A model generated the notes under the pieces. It was not told the origin of the DNA, did not search any database, and saw only the letters and a program-made list of their open reading frames with translations. Positions 25,681 through 39,085 of a stretch of 64,000 nt of DNA are shown here, piece by piece. The translations under genes and the position numbers were made by a program. Source of the DNA: Sinotaia quadrata (taxonomy: Eukaryota; Mollusca; Gastropoda; Architaenioglossa; Viviparidae). Each line of letters begins with the position of its first letter. Position 1 is the first letter of the stretch. The stretch is taken from contig CM054180.1 of NCBI GenBank assembly GCA_028829895.1, positions 88,723,135 to 88,787,134 on the forward strand, in the 5' to 3' direction.

Positions 25681-28339
25681 ATCAACAACAAACAAATTAT
25701 AAAGTTTAAAAGAAACAAATCAACATATTTTATTGCTCTTGAAAAACGTTATGGCAAAAGTCATATGAAATGTCAATTCCTCCAATGCAGGAAGTGTGTT
25801 AGCTACAAAAATCAGTTAGAAAATGCTCTGTGCAGGGATTATGATTAGGAAATTTAAAAAAAAAAACCCAAATGCATGACAATATCTCCATGCATAACTA
25901 CACAGATTTCAGCTTTGGGGCACCAAACCATCATAGCGCATACCATTGCATGTTACTATGAAATTTTTAAAGTAGTTTTGAAAAAGCACACCAAATACTT
26001 GAGTACATACCAGTAATCCTATGATCTTCATAAATTAAAAAAAAATAAACACAACACTCATCGATTAAAGTTGGAATATATTAATTAGAAAATTAAGTAA
26101 TTAAGAAGCAATGATACTACTACAAGTTTAATACTGATATAAGTTATTATAATAAGAATAAACAACTGTCACCAGATATAAATGGAATAATTAGATGTGA
26201 AATGAAACTTTATGTGGAACATAAGAAAATTTCTTTTATTGTTTTAAATCAGAACTGTAAAATCTACTATTGTAGTCTAATATATAAAGTCAACTAATTT
26301 TATTTTAAAAATATGATCCAGAAAAACTCATAAATTAAGAAAATTTGAATCATCAAACTTTGTTTTTCTTTTGAAAAGTTGGTGTGAAGAATTATTTTGT
26401 AAAATGATATTAAATATAAACTTTCATGAAAAGGTTCCCTCCATTTGATAGAAAGATGAGACTAACAGTGTAATTTTCTGTAGGTGACAACCCATCTCAC
26501 TCTCCACACAGTTGAGAATAATGTTATTAATAGCCATTACTTCATCCATGGACACACAGACCACATAAGAGTTCCTATTCCAGAGTTACAGAGTTGTAGT
26601 TTTTTTTTAGGCATATGCATGGTCTTCAAATCAGTTACACTTATTCCTACCTAATGTTTCACACTACACTAAATAAATAATTAGCTATGGCGACTCCTTA
26701 GCATTTGAAACAGCTAACTGCTATCATTTTAGCTATTTTCACCAAATCATCTTCCTCCCCCCCCCCACAATTCATTCAGTATACAAGGGATTTTTCATTA
26801 TAAATTTTATAAATTTCATTATAAATTTACTAAAGTGGTTTGGGGAGATGAGATTTCCAAAACTGGACATAAAGGCAGGTTGCCAATGTTAAGCTTAGCT
26901 GATTGGAAAAAAATATATCTAATGAAAGAAAAATAAAAAGATTTATATTGTTCTACATAGAAAGTGGAAAAAGGTTCATCAGAAAATAAACAAATGAAAA
27001 TATTGACCAGTTTTTCCCCTATCCATCTGGGTCCCTAAGATTTCTAATTTAACCTGTAATGGTAAAGAGCTTAAAAGTGTTTTATTAGCCTACCTTATCT
27101 AAAAGAAAAAAAAGTTAATCAGTATATTTAAAACATTTTATGATCAGTTTGTAAACAAGAAGAGAAAACATTTGTGTTTGCTTTGTAGTAAAACAATTGC
27201 AGCCTTATATCACCAGCTATTTGGTTTTGTCCAGAGCCTAAGTGATTCCTACCATCACTGCTATAAAAAGTTAAAGGAGTACTATCACTGCTTTCATTAA
27301 CAAAATTGTGGCTTTACCACTAAAAGTATTATTATTAGTAACACATTTTTAGAAACATGATATATAAATCTAATTGAATTTAAACAGTCCTCTTTCCAAA
27401 AATATGCAGACAAAATCAACTTGATAAAATCATTTTAACCTCTTGCCCATCACGTTGAAAAGTTATGCTAGGCATCACAATGGCATGCTGTTTTGCCACT
27501 CAGTGATAATTGGATGGGTTAGCATACTAAAAAATAAAAAGTGACTCTAACTCTCAATGGATTTTAAAAATGTAAAGTGTAAAGTATGCTAAACATATTG
27601 AAGAATTTTAAATTATTATTTTTTTTTAAATTACAAATTTTAAATTTAATAAAAAGTTCCCTTACCTTTCGTTGATCTTGAATAGCAAGTCTCAGTGTCT
27701 GAATCTACTTACTCACAGTGATGCAAATGTTTATAAAGATCATTATGAAAATCAACTTGACACCTCCAGGCAGTCAATTTTATCAAGTCTAAATGATTTC
27801 AGGGTGTTTCAGCAGTAGTTTGGATAAATATCCTGGGTACCGCCTCATCAAAGATCTCTCACATTATGTTAGATCAAACTAGATCAAAAGTTTGAAACAG
27901 AGCGTCAAGCATGCAACCACCGAGTACTGTTACAGGGCATTATTGAAAGCTTCAAAATCAAAGAAAACAAATCTCATCCTGTTGTTGATTAGATGCAAAA
28001 GTATACTTTTTTCCCAGCATAATTTTCAGTCCTAAGATTTTTCTAAATGAAAATTATTTCCTCAAGCTGAAAATAGTCCAAATGTATATATTTTTACAGT
28101 TTATGTCCAAAGTACTTGTTGAATGAATATACATGATAGGGAAAGGAATGATGAAATAAAATAACTGATATTTATTTGTTAGAAAATGTGTTTGTTACAA
28201 TTATATATATATACATAAAACTGTGAAAGAAAGAAATTTTAATTATAACACTTGTTGCAAATCATGGCACAAAATAGCCAGACCCTAGCAAATAACAAAG
28301 GAGATGTGATGTGAAGATTCATAATTGAATTGGAATTAG

Positions 28340-29783
28340 CATAGGAGTCCACTGTGCATTTTCTGTAAGAATTCCAATTACAATTCCATTGAATATAGTT
28401 TACACATCCAACTGAAGTAAAAAACACAAACAAAAAACTACTTTTTTCCAAACACAGGATTCCAATGCACATTCTTTTTTAACAATTGCAGTGAAACTTC
28501 CATTGAATATAGTTTACACATCCAACTGAAGTAAAGAATCACTGTTTGTTTTTCATATATCTCAACACAGGAGTAAAATGCACATTTTATTTTAACTATT
28601 CCTGTGAAAATTCCATTGAATATAGTTTACACTTCCATGTGAAGTAAAGAAACACTGTTTTCCATATATCAAACAGGAGTCCAATGCACACTTTTGAAAA
28701 CAATTTCAGTGAATACAAAGAAGCTTTTGTTTCCAACATGTCCATTTGCTTGGTAAGATTAGTAATAGATATAATTAAATCTGAATAATAAAATGTAAGC
28801 CACAGACTGGTTGAAACCAGTAGATCACAAATCCAGGTGCAGAAAATTTTGAAATATAGATCATTAACAGTAAAATTTAGAAATGTATTATTTTGATAAA
28901 ATCTGTTTGGTACAATGACTACTAAGATAAAATGTCAGGCAAGAATAAAAGTACTGAATTTGTACAATGAAGAAGTATGAAATAATGTAAATACACTGAA
29001 GAAGACATAATGCATGTAAAAAATTGTAAATGAACAATAAATAAATTTAAAATATGATGTTGCTCAATTATATGTGTTGTAAAGTATGAAAATAAATGTT
29101 CAAACAAACTGCTGATGTAATACATAGAAGAAAATGACCAAGAATCAATGTGATTTTCTGAATTCAGTCTCTGGTCATGCATGCTATTGTCTGAGAAATG
29201 TAAGCAACTCAGCAGCAAACGGAATCTATGGCCTGATATGACTTTAGGAAAAAAATTATGAATGTAAATTTGATCATTAGAAAAATAATGATCAATAATA
29301 GATTTCCAATCTATCCTTTGAAAATGATAAGCCTCACAACTTGATAAATTCCGCTTACAACAGTACCAAGCCACTGATCGATTCGAGATTTCTCAGTATT
29401 TTCTGGATATATCAGTAATGCAGCATCGTATATGTATTCGTATACTCGACAATTTGTTGCACTATATTCTCAGGAAAAGATGCTTGAAAAATATTGCATT
29501 TTGATGAAGACGCCATAACTTGTCTCAATGAATGAAGGCAACAGGGAAAAAAAAAAATTTTTAAATGCTTTTAGATCAAATTAACAGTCTAATTCTAATT
29601 GTTCAATTGTAGAAGTGATAACATGTGCCTGCTAAGGGAAATACACACTTGTTTGACACTAATTAGCTTATTTTGACAGACTAAGAAAATGTGTGTGCTC
29701 TCTGATGACGCCAGCATCACTGTACCATACTGAAGCATTTACGTTTTGTGATGCTAAGGGCACCGTACCTGGCAACAGGTTAA
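28340..29783 (-). mobile_element. piggyBac-derived element, copy B
   Basis: This copy is collinear with copy A at 10829-12411. It has the same internal minisatellite, here about four units from 28347 to 28700. It also has the same transposase remnant on the minus strand (IYIHNFFPKVISGHRFRLLL then SCLHFSDN at about 29270-29190) and the same terminus GGCAACAGG plus TTAA at 29780-29783. Relative to copy A it lacks about 250 bp (A positions about 11880-12133) that hold the transposase N-terminal segment. The left end has no visible TTAA. One frame is open for 150 codons, but it is a fragment. Confidence 0.75.
28347..28700. repeat. Minisatellite inside piggyBac copy B
   Basis: About four units, spaced 105-115 bp, start with GGAGTCCACTG, GGATTCCAATGCAC, GGAGTAAAATGCAC and GGAGTCCAATGCAC. 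They share CCATTGAATATAGTTTACAC and AAGTAAAGAA. Copy A has about three such units. Confidence 0.78.
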
Positions 29784-29794
29784 AAGCAAATGTT

Positions 29795-30321
29795 TTAGTA
29801 CATTTTGCACTGTACTACATCAATTACAATTTCAATCAACATATGTAAACTCAGTATCCCTAGCATGTGAGAAATAACTGGTGGTTTTGTAGCAACAGGT
29901 ACATTGTCTTGCAAGCCTATACTCCCCAGCTCCCTAATTAATTCTTCTGTAAAATCAATTTGCCCATATCTAGCTGGTCTTTTCAGTTCTTCTATATCTG
30001 TACTTTGCCCCTTCAATCTCAAATAAAATGAAAAAAAAATGTCTTCCATACTTATTTGTTTTTCTCAAACATATTTATTTATTAAATGCTCACTTTTATT
30101 CACCCCTCCCATGTACCGATATAGTACTAAACAAACTGTGGTGCTTTACATGTAGTCCTCTGAAATTTCCATTAACTTAACTTTTTCTTTTAGCATAAAT
30201 ATGTCCACTAGCACCATGAATGTTTGACATATAAGTGATATAGTTTTATCTCTCCATGTGTTCATCAAATGAAAAGTCTGACTTGGTTGAAGCATAATTC
30301 CCTCCCCCCCACACAATTTCA

Positions 30322-30358
<37 letters not shown>

Positions 30359-30861
30359 TTCTCACTTTACAGAGTTTATCGTGTGGGTCCTCAATATATG
30401 ATACTGTAAAAATCTCGTAATAACTTAAACATATCTCTAAATATAAAGGCTCCAGACCATACTTCATTATAAAGAGATTTTTTTGACCATCAAATACTGA
30501 TTATCAACACTTAGAAATGGAACAAGTCCTCTATGTCAACAATAACCCATAAAATTCATCTACACATAGATCATACCACCCTCTAAAAACAGTTGGGTTT
30601 ATTTTTCCAATTAAAACTAGCATTTTCATTTGTATACTCACACAAGTAGCCCATTAAATCTACTGCAAAATACTGTTTTAAAAAGTTAATGGGAATCACA
30701 ACCCCCTTCTCAATCGCTGGTGAGAGGGAAGGTGGAAGATGACACCTGTCAGCAACAATGTTGGACAATACAGAGACACCAATGATATTTGACTGCCTAA
30801 TCAACTTTATTATGCATGCAAGGGAACGTTTTTGCTGATGTGTTTGTTTGTGAAAATGCAA
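29795..30861 (-). pseudogene. Possible degenerate piggyBac-like coding pieces
   Basis: Two minus-strand open pieces are visible. The upstream one (30861-30583) includes INFLKQYFAVDLMGYLCEYT then NENA, which follows the piggyBac pattern FFxxFFxDELxxxIVxQTNLYA. The downstream one (30049-29795) reads LRLKGQSTDIEELKRPARYG then QIDFTEELIRELG, which I do not recognise. They may be ends of another internally deleted piggyBac copy directly upstream of copy B, or unrelated. Confidence 0.35.
30329..30357 (+). repeat. Microsatellite (AT)n
   Basis: About 14 uninterrupted AT units lie in AT-rich intron sequence. Confidence 0.9.
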
Positions 30862-32931
30862 TTGGAAATGGTGGTGAATATTATGTGGACAATACTAGAC
30901 AGACAAATGCAACAAGACAGGACCACAAAACAAAATTCCGCTTTCGCTCTTTCATGCAGTGGTTAGATCAAACACACAAGTCTTTCAAAAGAACACACAC
31001 ACTCGTGGGAAGGGGGGAAAATGGCAAATGATGAAAAATCCACACAAAAAAGATAAATATTAATTTCAATTATCAGCAGTTCTCCCGCTAGTAATAACTA
31101 GTATGGCAATGACATCAATTAATGACAACAATAAATTATAATTATCAGACTTGTGATTGAGCCAAGCAATAAAATGTTCAAATATTTCAAATGTTCAAAA
31201 TGCATGTAAGTTTCTTTCAAAGTCAAGTTCAAGGTATTTTAATAACCTAAGTGCGCTGAGGTCTAATAAAGTTATTACAAAGTTTTCAATCTGATTCTAC
31301 TCACTATATCAGTCATGACCATTTGTTGACAACTCTTTGCGTCAGATTCTTACGGTACTGTTACCACTTCCTCATGTGACGTTTCTGTCGTCATTCTGTT
31401 AACTGACCTTCCTGTATGTAGGTTAGGTCTAATGGTTTTTCCAATCACCACTGTTCTTGCGACAGTTTCTGCCATCTGCATCACCCACCAGTGAAATGTG
31501 TCATCGTGGTCATAAACGTTCTACCTGAAGTCTGGCACTGGAGGCAAAACTCGATTCACCCAAGGAATAGATTGACTAATCTTAAGAGTAATCCCCAGAT
31601 AGAGAGCTCTGGTTGTCTCCTCTATCTATCACTGTGAAATGGTTTTCAATTCACCAGACACAAGGGTATAATCCAAACAACGAACTTTTTCACTGTGTCA
31701 AGAAAAATGTCCAAAATGTTTCGCCTTCACATTCTGGTAAACATGACAAGGCACAGAGAGGGTAATGACAAGGGGGGAAAAAATGCAAAACTCCCTTTCA
31801 ACCCACCACACGATGTTGCTCCTCTGAAGGACTTGGTGTATCTTTCTTCGAATTACTATATTTCTCCTCTTTTTATCTTCGCTTGAAGTTAAAAAAAAAT
31901 ACTGCTGAGTCGATATTACCTGCACTCAATTCATGTGTCGTTAAGAGTCCAAGCACTATACACTTAGCACGAGAATTTCTCACTATTCAGAGTTAGGGTT
32001 ACTAGCTAGGGTTACTATTCTTCTACAGCGCACTATCAAAATTCAAATTCTACTATAATGTAAATTATATTTTACAGGTTATTCTTATCATCAGAATATA
32101 TCAACTTTATAATTAATAATTCTTAAATAATTCTCTCACACTGCATTCACACAGTGCATAAATCGATTGCATTTATTACAACACATAAATCTCTACTTTT
32201 CACAAGATATACTTTACAAGATAGGCTTTATGTCAACACAGATTGTCAGTCTTTAGTGTTAATGAAACATAGGTGAACTCTTTTATAATTAGTGTCCTTT
32301 ATAAAATAAATACCGGTGACAAACAAAAGTGCCGGCCATGTTTACAAACGAATGCGATCTTTACAAGTAGTAATTTATAATACATGAATATCGGGAGAGT
32401 GTTACCTCCCCTTGACTGTGGCAATCGAATGTAAACAATGAATAAAAAAAATCATAATTCTGGCACATTCTCGTGACAATGGGCCTCAAATACTGTTTGG
32501 TTCCTTCTTTAGTCTTAACCTCAAACAAATGCAACCCTAGTACATGGTCAGATAAAAAAAAGAGGTACAGGAGGTAGGGAAGCTCACCATATCAACCATA
32601 GACTCTAAAATATAAATAATATAAAACCCTCTTAGACCTACAACTATCTCCTTTTAAAACAATAATAGGAACAAATAAAAGAAACAGTATAACTCTGTCA
32701 CAAAGAAAACATCTTACACTATATAACAGTACAAGTAGGCAGGTAAACAAAAAATGAATGACCATCACTAGCTCATTAGCACTGTTATGAAATGAACAAA
32801 ATGAAACTATGGAACTTCGTGTGAAAATTTTTTCAAAAACCCATATTATTCTAACTTAAAGTAAGTAACTATACAACTGGAAGTATAAAAACTAGCTGCA
32901 AGGAATAAAAACTAAATATAAATTGATCTTT

Positions 32932-33205
32932 GACTGATGCTATAGAAAATTTACATACAAAAAATGAACGAACCTTACTCCATTTGGATCAATCCCAATC
33001 AAATTTGGAGCAATAATATCTTCTCTAGACTCAAGTGAGGTTTCCTCCATCAAGTAGGCATTACTACCACCTGAATCCAGTTCAGTGTTAGGCTAATAAT
33101 CATAATTAGAATTAATTAGAACGATTTTCATGAAGCAAGTGTAATACCATAATTCGAGAAAAATTTAAGATTACAACCAAGAAAGTATCCTTTGTTTAAG
33201 ATACG
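32932..33205 (-). repeat. Interspersed repeat, copy 1 (exon-like)
   Basis: About 270 bp are similar to 51397-51655. On the minus strand copy 1 has an open stretch PNTELDSGGSNAYLMEETSL then ESREDIIAPNLIGIDPNG, preceded by ATTATTAG and followed by GTAAGG, so it looks like a spliced exon. Because a second copy exists with stops, it is better read as a transposon fragment, perhaps the acidic N-terminus of a transposase (copy 2 has NSDSDYE). Just beyond, at 33210-33440, two diverged copies of a CAGGAACCATGGCCACAA / CGGGAGCCATGCCACAA unit occur. Confidence 0.6.
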
Positions 33206-33414
33206 AGAAAAATACACGAAAATGAATTTCAAATTTCAGGAACCATGGCCACAATCATATTACATGTATATTCAAATTCATATGTAATCTCATCCCCAAA
33301 ATGAAGTTAAATATGTTTTATACTCTTTTTCACATACTTTGAAGAAAAAATTTCACGTGTGAATGAATATACAAAATTTCGGGAGCCATGCCACAACCGC
33401 GTTATATATGAATT

Positions 33415-33442
33415 CACGTAATCTCGGGGTTCCATTGTATAT
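33415..33442 (-). repeat. Possible pogo-like terminus
   Basis: On the minus strand, TACAATGGAACCCCGAGATT resembles pogo/Tigger termini of the TACAGTGGAACCTCG type. No partner end was located. It may bound the degenerate repeat to its left. Confidence 0.3.
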
Positions 33443-35981
33443 GCTTTATCATTCTTAAGGAATTCAGAAACCAGCACTTCAGTCATCTTAAGTTGTTTTC
33501 AAAATATGTTTTCATTTATATCAGTTAATTTATTCTTAAATTAATTTAAAATACTAATAATTTGTATAAATAAAATTGTTGTTAAATATTGTTAGACTTG
33601 ACTTAATAAAAGCTTAAAAAATTGTCTGACATTTTTCTGCTTCTAATTCTTTTTCTGAGGGTGAAAGAATGTGTTAGGATTCCCCATCATCAAGTCAAAT
33701 GACTTATGCAGATCAATCATTTTCAGATATCAGTTTCTAGTGATTCTACTATTTGCTGGTGCTTTCTATCACCTCCTGGTCCCTTTTTGGTTGTTGAGAA
33801 GTATGCCTTCATCTGAGCATGTGGTGCTGACATTACAGACCCTACAGCAATGAGATTGCCTCTGGACTGACGACCAGCAGAAAAGTTTGTCTTCTCATCC
33901 ACTTATTCACTATTTCTGTTTCCAGGATATGGTGAATTACCAAAATCTGTAATTTGCCTACAGAGATAGAGGCTGACTCACTAAGTTCGGATCTACTTTT
34001 GACAATAAAAAAACTTCCCCATTTCATCACTCAATGATGATAATAAACTAACTGATGAATCATGATCAACAAGACAATTAATATTCTTAGTAAATTATAT
34101 TAATTTCTTACGTACAGTCTTAATGTCAATGATTTTGTATTGTAGTGTTGCTATCATTTCTCTTCCATTAAAAGGGTTGAGGCTTTTATTTGCCAACCAA
34201 AATTATCTTCCCTAAAACTATATACCTTGACATCATACAGATCCTTCTGATGTCATAAATATTATATTGAAACATAAATTAACTTGTTTAAGATTGTATG
34301 GAAGATGTCACTATTCAAAGTAATTCTGTTTAATTAGAAATAATAAATAGTATTCTGAAATTTCACTAACTTTCCTGTTAATAATTCAAACAAAATCTTC
34401 AACCATTTATTCCACATCACCGTACCATTTAGCACTATTGACAACTATCTGAAAACACTGGAGTCAGTATCTGGCATAAAATACCACATCCATTTACTAC
34501 AGGTGAGTACAGTTGTTATATAGACTTTCGAATCATTTTATCTGTGAACAATTTTAATTGATTTGATGAAACAAACAAATGAACAATAACTAGAAGGATT
34601 TAATATCAAGGATGCACTTGCAATTTTCTAAAAATGTCATGGTGGGAAGTTTCACCATATTATGTAAATTGCATTTGGAAAATACTTTGTCCTCAGTTTT
34701 ATTATTCTTCTGATGGCTTTAGATATCAAAGACCCCATCACATTAGCAAACATGACTTGTAAAATCTTAAACAAAGTCGTGAGTTTTTGGAATCTCATAC
34801 TGAGTGGGGACTTAACAAAAGATTTGTTGGATTTGGAACAAAAACATTTAGAAAAAGAAGAAAAAGCATTTGCAAGCCAGCAACATAACTCAGACTTTCA
34901 CAATGAAAGTTTTTGTCTGCAATTATGTTATGTCATTGCTGCTTTTAGCACTTTAATGGATAATTACTAAAATATGAATTGCATTTAAGTTATTCAATGA
35001 AAAGTTATGGATGCTTATGCTTGTCAGAAAGAGCTTTTCCATTAAAAAAAAAAAAGACCTATATTATATTGGGCTCTCTTCAGAGTGTAATCTCTAGATG
35101 AACCCTCTACTTCAAGTACATGTTGGGCCTAGCTCCAGTTGACTCAACAGGTGTTGTCTATACAGATTGTTCTGCAGAGGGTATGTAAATTTATCAACTA
35201 CTGTTTTATGCAGCCTTCATTTAAAAAAAAAAAATTACATAGATATATGTTATACTTATATGATTTAGATAATGTGATTATAGTCAACATTTTCATGTTT
35301 TTATGATTTTTTTTTTTTAAAATGTCGTATGTTAATATTATGTCCTATGCTTTTTATAACTTTTATTAATTTATTTTAAATCAACTATGCGGAAGCATTC
35401 ATCTAATTGTCAAGTATCAGAAAAAATTATCTCGATTCAAATCTTAAATTAAACACATGCTTTAAGAAATTAACCCTTGTATAAACCATGATCACACCAT
35501 TAAAAACTTTCATTTGAACAATTAATATTTATAGTATAAGAAATGTGGCTTATGTAGATAAATATTTAAATATCCATATTAAATTATGTGCACTATTTTT
35601 GCATATTAGAACTGTTACTTTACAGGAAAAAACTAATGAAGGGACAAACAAAATCACAATAACCAGTACCTACTGCAAATTGTTTGGGTTTTTTTTTTTT
35701 AAATCTAGAAAATGACTAAAAAGTCAATATGTTTTATTAGGTCTGGTTATCTATTAAAAAAAATATCATGTCGGTTTTTATAAATATTTTTATTTAAAAA
35801 ATACAGGAGTACCAAAACAGTTTTGTTATTTTAAAAATAAAATAACAAATATTTTTGCAAACAAAAAAAAAAAATTAAATGTAAAAGAAATAAAATAAAC
35901 ATAATTGCACCCCTCAAAACAAAAAACACAAATTAAAAATTTACTCCATCTCAGGAAAAACAAAAGAATAATGAAGCGTAC

Positions 35982-36194
35982 CTTTGATGAACCAAACAGG
36001 CCAAAGATGCCTCCTCGCTTTTTTGATTTCCCAGATACTGTTGCTGTTTTAACAGGATTTGCTGGTGTTGGATTTCTAGCAATTGAGTTGTTCTGATTTT
36101 CTACAGGACCTCCTGTCACACTCAGATCTTCAAAAGGTATGTCTGATGGAATGGGAAACCCTGATTTATGCCTGTCTATGACTAGTTTGGAATC
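35982..36194 (-). CDS. FNBP1L/TRIP10-like: TOCA exon g: end of F-BAR and basic linker
   Basis: This 213-nt exon is 71 codons long, phase 0 at both ends. It begins DSKLVIDRHKSGFPIPSDIP, then FEDLS, matching the family KSGFxxPGDIEFEDYT motif that closes the extended F-BAR. It continues with an Asn/Pro/Thr-rich stretch and ends SGKSKKRGGIFGLFGSSK, equivalent to the Lys/Gly-rich WPF segment of the vertebrate linker. The acceptor is TTTTCCAG and the donor is GTACGC. In vertebrates this linker region is alternatively spliced; the sequence here shows no second version with certainty. Confidence 0.93.
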
Positions 36195-36739
36195 CTGGAA
36201 AAGAAATCATTTAAGATAAGAAATAGAACAGATGAAATGAAAAAATAGAATCTTTTATATTTATCATAATAATTACTGAAAATAATGAACAAACAGCAAT
36301 ACGTAAAGTGGATAACCATACCACTTCTTATCTGATGCATAGATGCTTGGTTTTTGCTTTTATTATACCGCCTGTGACATCGCACAAATGCACATGTATT
36401 CATATATAATTTATTTCTTAGATGTGTGACCCTGACATAAACATGAATGGGGTGGACATTCATGACCAGAAGAGAATGAAGTATGACTTTGGGCAGAACT
36501 CGATTTATGGGTGATATAAGAGTTCAAACAAGTTGATAACCCATTTATGCTCTCCATAAAAAACGTGTGTAGGTGTCAGATCTAAGCAAATTGGTAAATA
36601 TGCAGCTGCTTTGATCCAAATGAGAAAGCTTCTCTTTAAATAGTGGTCGTCATGGAAAGAATTAAGATTCTGTGCATTTGATATATATATATATAATTAC
36701 TGTAAAGCATTGGAAGCTTTAATAAGATGAGATCATTAT

Positions 36740-37330
36740 TCAAACGCCATTATTATTCTATTCAGCCTTTTTCATGACTCCTGTCTTGGAATCTGGGAAA
36801 TCCAAGGCTTTATGAAAGACGTGGCCACTTCCAAAGAGTGCTGCTTTTGAAAGTGAGGCACATCTGTAGTTTCTAGGTAGTTTATTCAGATAGTCTTTGA
36901 ACTCAGATATTATGTTCCCCAAAGATCCTATCACTACAGGTATTACTTCTGCTTTTACATTCCAGTCTCTGGATTTCTAATCAGAAATATTGTTTTATTG
37001 AGAATTATAATGTCTGGTCTTCATGTAGAAATCACTCGATCTTTTCTTATCTCGAAGTCCCATAGTATTTTGACTGGTTCTGTCTCAGTGACTGCTTGTG
37101 GTTGGTGCAAACATGCTCTTTCAGGGAATATTTACTCTATAGTTCTCACAAGATTGTTCCCACTTTACTGTGTCTTTTTGGTGTATTCTGTTCCAGCCAG
37201 AAACTGACATCCATATAGAATATGTTTTGTTGTTTCAACCATGTTTTTGCAGTCAGGAATTTGAATCAATTGTGATTTTCTTCATTTTTGTTTTGTGTAA
37301 TTTTGAGTTTAGTGTTTGATCTTAAGCATT
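36740..37330 (-). pseudogene. LINE ORF2 C-terminal fragment
   Basis: Minus-strand pieces match the C-terminal domain found in many invertebrate non-LTR retrotransposons. IPDCKNMVETTKHILYGCQF then LAGTEYTKK, near 37260-37195, is the GCxxLAGTEYTKRHN motif. VKILWDFEIRKDRVIS is near 37075-37030, RPDIIIL follows near 37010, and WNVKAEVIPVVIGSLGNIIS is near 36965-36910. Family versions read KVLWDFxIQTDxxI, RPDIVVVDK and WKVKxxVVPVVIGALG. Stops and shifts mean it is dead. RT itself is absent. Confidence 0.8.
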
Positions 37331-38572
37331 TATTACAAGTGCTTCTGTTTCTGCTTGCAAACCTGCCTCTTTCAACCTCCTGTGTGATGACTGTTTTGCT
37401 GATGTTTATCAGCTTGTCACACATAAACTATATGGAATAGTTTTGGGCTCCAACTACTTGCTAAAATGCTTTGTTACTGTTTCATCAGCTTGTCACACAT
37501 GCTGGACATGGAGAGGTTTTCAGGGTTCCTGCCACAAGATTAAAATGATTTTCCAGGCTTTTTCCAGACCATTTTTTTTTTTTAAATTCCAGACCTATAC
37601 TGTAAACAGTATTAGCAAAACACTAGTTACTGAGAAAAAATTATAACCAAGATTCTAATGATACAATTAATATTTAAATTTTAAAAGATTTAAAAGTACA
37701 TGTAATTTTAAAATAAATAATTACCTACAAAATGTGAACATGAACTTTCCACAGAATGATAGCACTCAAATTAAAAATAAAAATATTAAGAGTCACAAAT
37801 TAAAATCACACCTGATAAAAATATATGCAAATTTATAATGAAATTAAAATCACACAAAAGTATATCATGTACAAATACAAAAGTCAATCGAAAACGAATC
37901 AGTTTGGCTAAATGTGGAAATGGGTGACCTTGATTAACCTTGTCCAGTATGCATAATTTTTCAGGCTACATGCTTGCTTTTACTGTTGGAAGATCAGCAA
38001 ATGATTTTTCTTTCAAAAACATTGAAGAGAGTGACAGTACTATGTATGTGAGCAATGTCAACGAAAATGGCCGGCATGGAAAACGAGCAACTAAAGAAGC
38101 TAATTATTTTCAGAAGTAAAACATTACAATGGAAATAATAAATTTGTAAATATAAAATAATGACGATAATATCACAAACTACTTACATTTTTCAAAGGTG
38201 CCATATTCTGGAAAGATAACTCTCATGTCATTTTGTTTTGGTATGATGAGTTTAAGTACAAAATAAGAAAAATAACATTTGTTTCTCATTCAGATTACAT
38301 AACTGCAACAGTGCAGGTGGGAAAATTTTCTAAATCACCATTTCAAAAAAGCTAAGATTTATGATAATCTCAAAATATTTTGAATAAATTAATTAACATC
38401 GTAAACAGCTTACATATTTATGTATATATCCATGTGGTTTCTTTTGCATTTAAAGTTTCACAGAGTTGAGTATAGGTTTTAAAACCCAAGCGAGTAAGGG
38501 TAGAAAAACCTGTGAATTACATTCGAGAATAGAAATATTGCGATTAGGCTTATTATTATATTAAAAAAACAT

Positions 38573-39085
38573 TATATTTAAATAAATACTTTGTTTATTA
38601 CTTAATATTATCTTTGCAGCACAACAACTTAGCCTGTTTTATGTTTAGTTGAGAAAAATAGAGCTTCTTTTATGATGGTTAGTAATTTTTTTTAATATTG
38701 TTTCCACGTTGAGAAGTCAGAATTTTATACCTTATTTTAAATAAAAATGTATCCAGATTAAGTTAATAATTTAGGTTAATAAAGAAAATATGTTAGCTGT
38801 AATGAGATATAATTATATTGTATATTTTAAAATATTTTTTCTAGTAAAAAATTTTTTTCTGGTCAAATCTTACATTCTAAATTTTCAACAGAAACATAAT
38901 GCCTTTTACAGATTTCAAACTCCTGTAACATCAACATTTTTTTTAAAAATAATTTTTATCTTTTCTATGATCTTATGATTTTATGTGAACATTAGGCGTG
39001 TTGTACTCTTTAACACATAAAATAATTAGATTTAATCCACTTTTTTTATATAATTCATTTAAAAATATGGTACACCTCTCCAGAG
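38573..39085. repeat. Interspersed repeat, copy 1 (about 510 bp)
   Basis: This stretch is collinear with 61233-61735 on the same strand. Shared landmarks include ACTTTGTTTATTA, AGAGCTTCTTTTATGATGGTT (AGAGCTGCTTTTATGATGG in copy 2), ATGTATCCAGATT and TTTCAAACTCCTGTAACAT. The family is unknown and non-coding. The two copies sit in different introns or flanks of the same gene. Confidence 0.75.

Larger units (their letters stand above)
7070..35981 (-). other. Large TOCA intron (28.9 kb) before the HR1 exon
   Basis: This intron separates the F-BAR/linker exon from the HR1 exon. Annotated inside are the G-rich tract, telomere-like element, two piggyBac relatives, a small hAT element, a LINE RT remnant and two tandem duplications. 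In the remaining stretches (8.0-9.7, 14.5-17.8, 19.05-20.4, 21.4-24.7, 25.7-28.2, 30.9-32.9 and 33.5-35.9 kb) I see AT-rich sequence, homopolymers and short microsatellites but no supported gene. Confidence 0.7.

Noticed and set aside
27084..27110. Very strong pyrimidine-rich acceptor followed 5 nt later by a donor on the minus strand
   Set aside because: A 5-nt exon would break the frame between exons g and h; likely chance.
34713..34970. 85-codon plus-strand ORF
   Set aside because: No recognisable family, no splice or promoter context, and AT-rich codons like random intron sequence.
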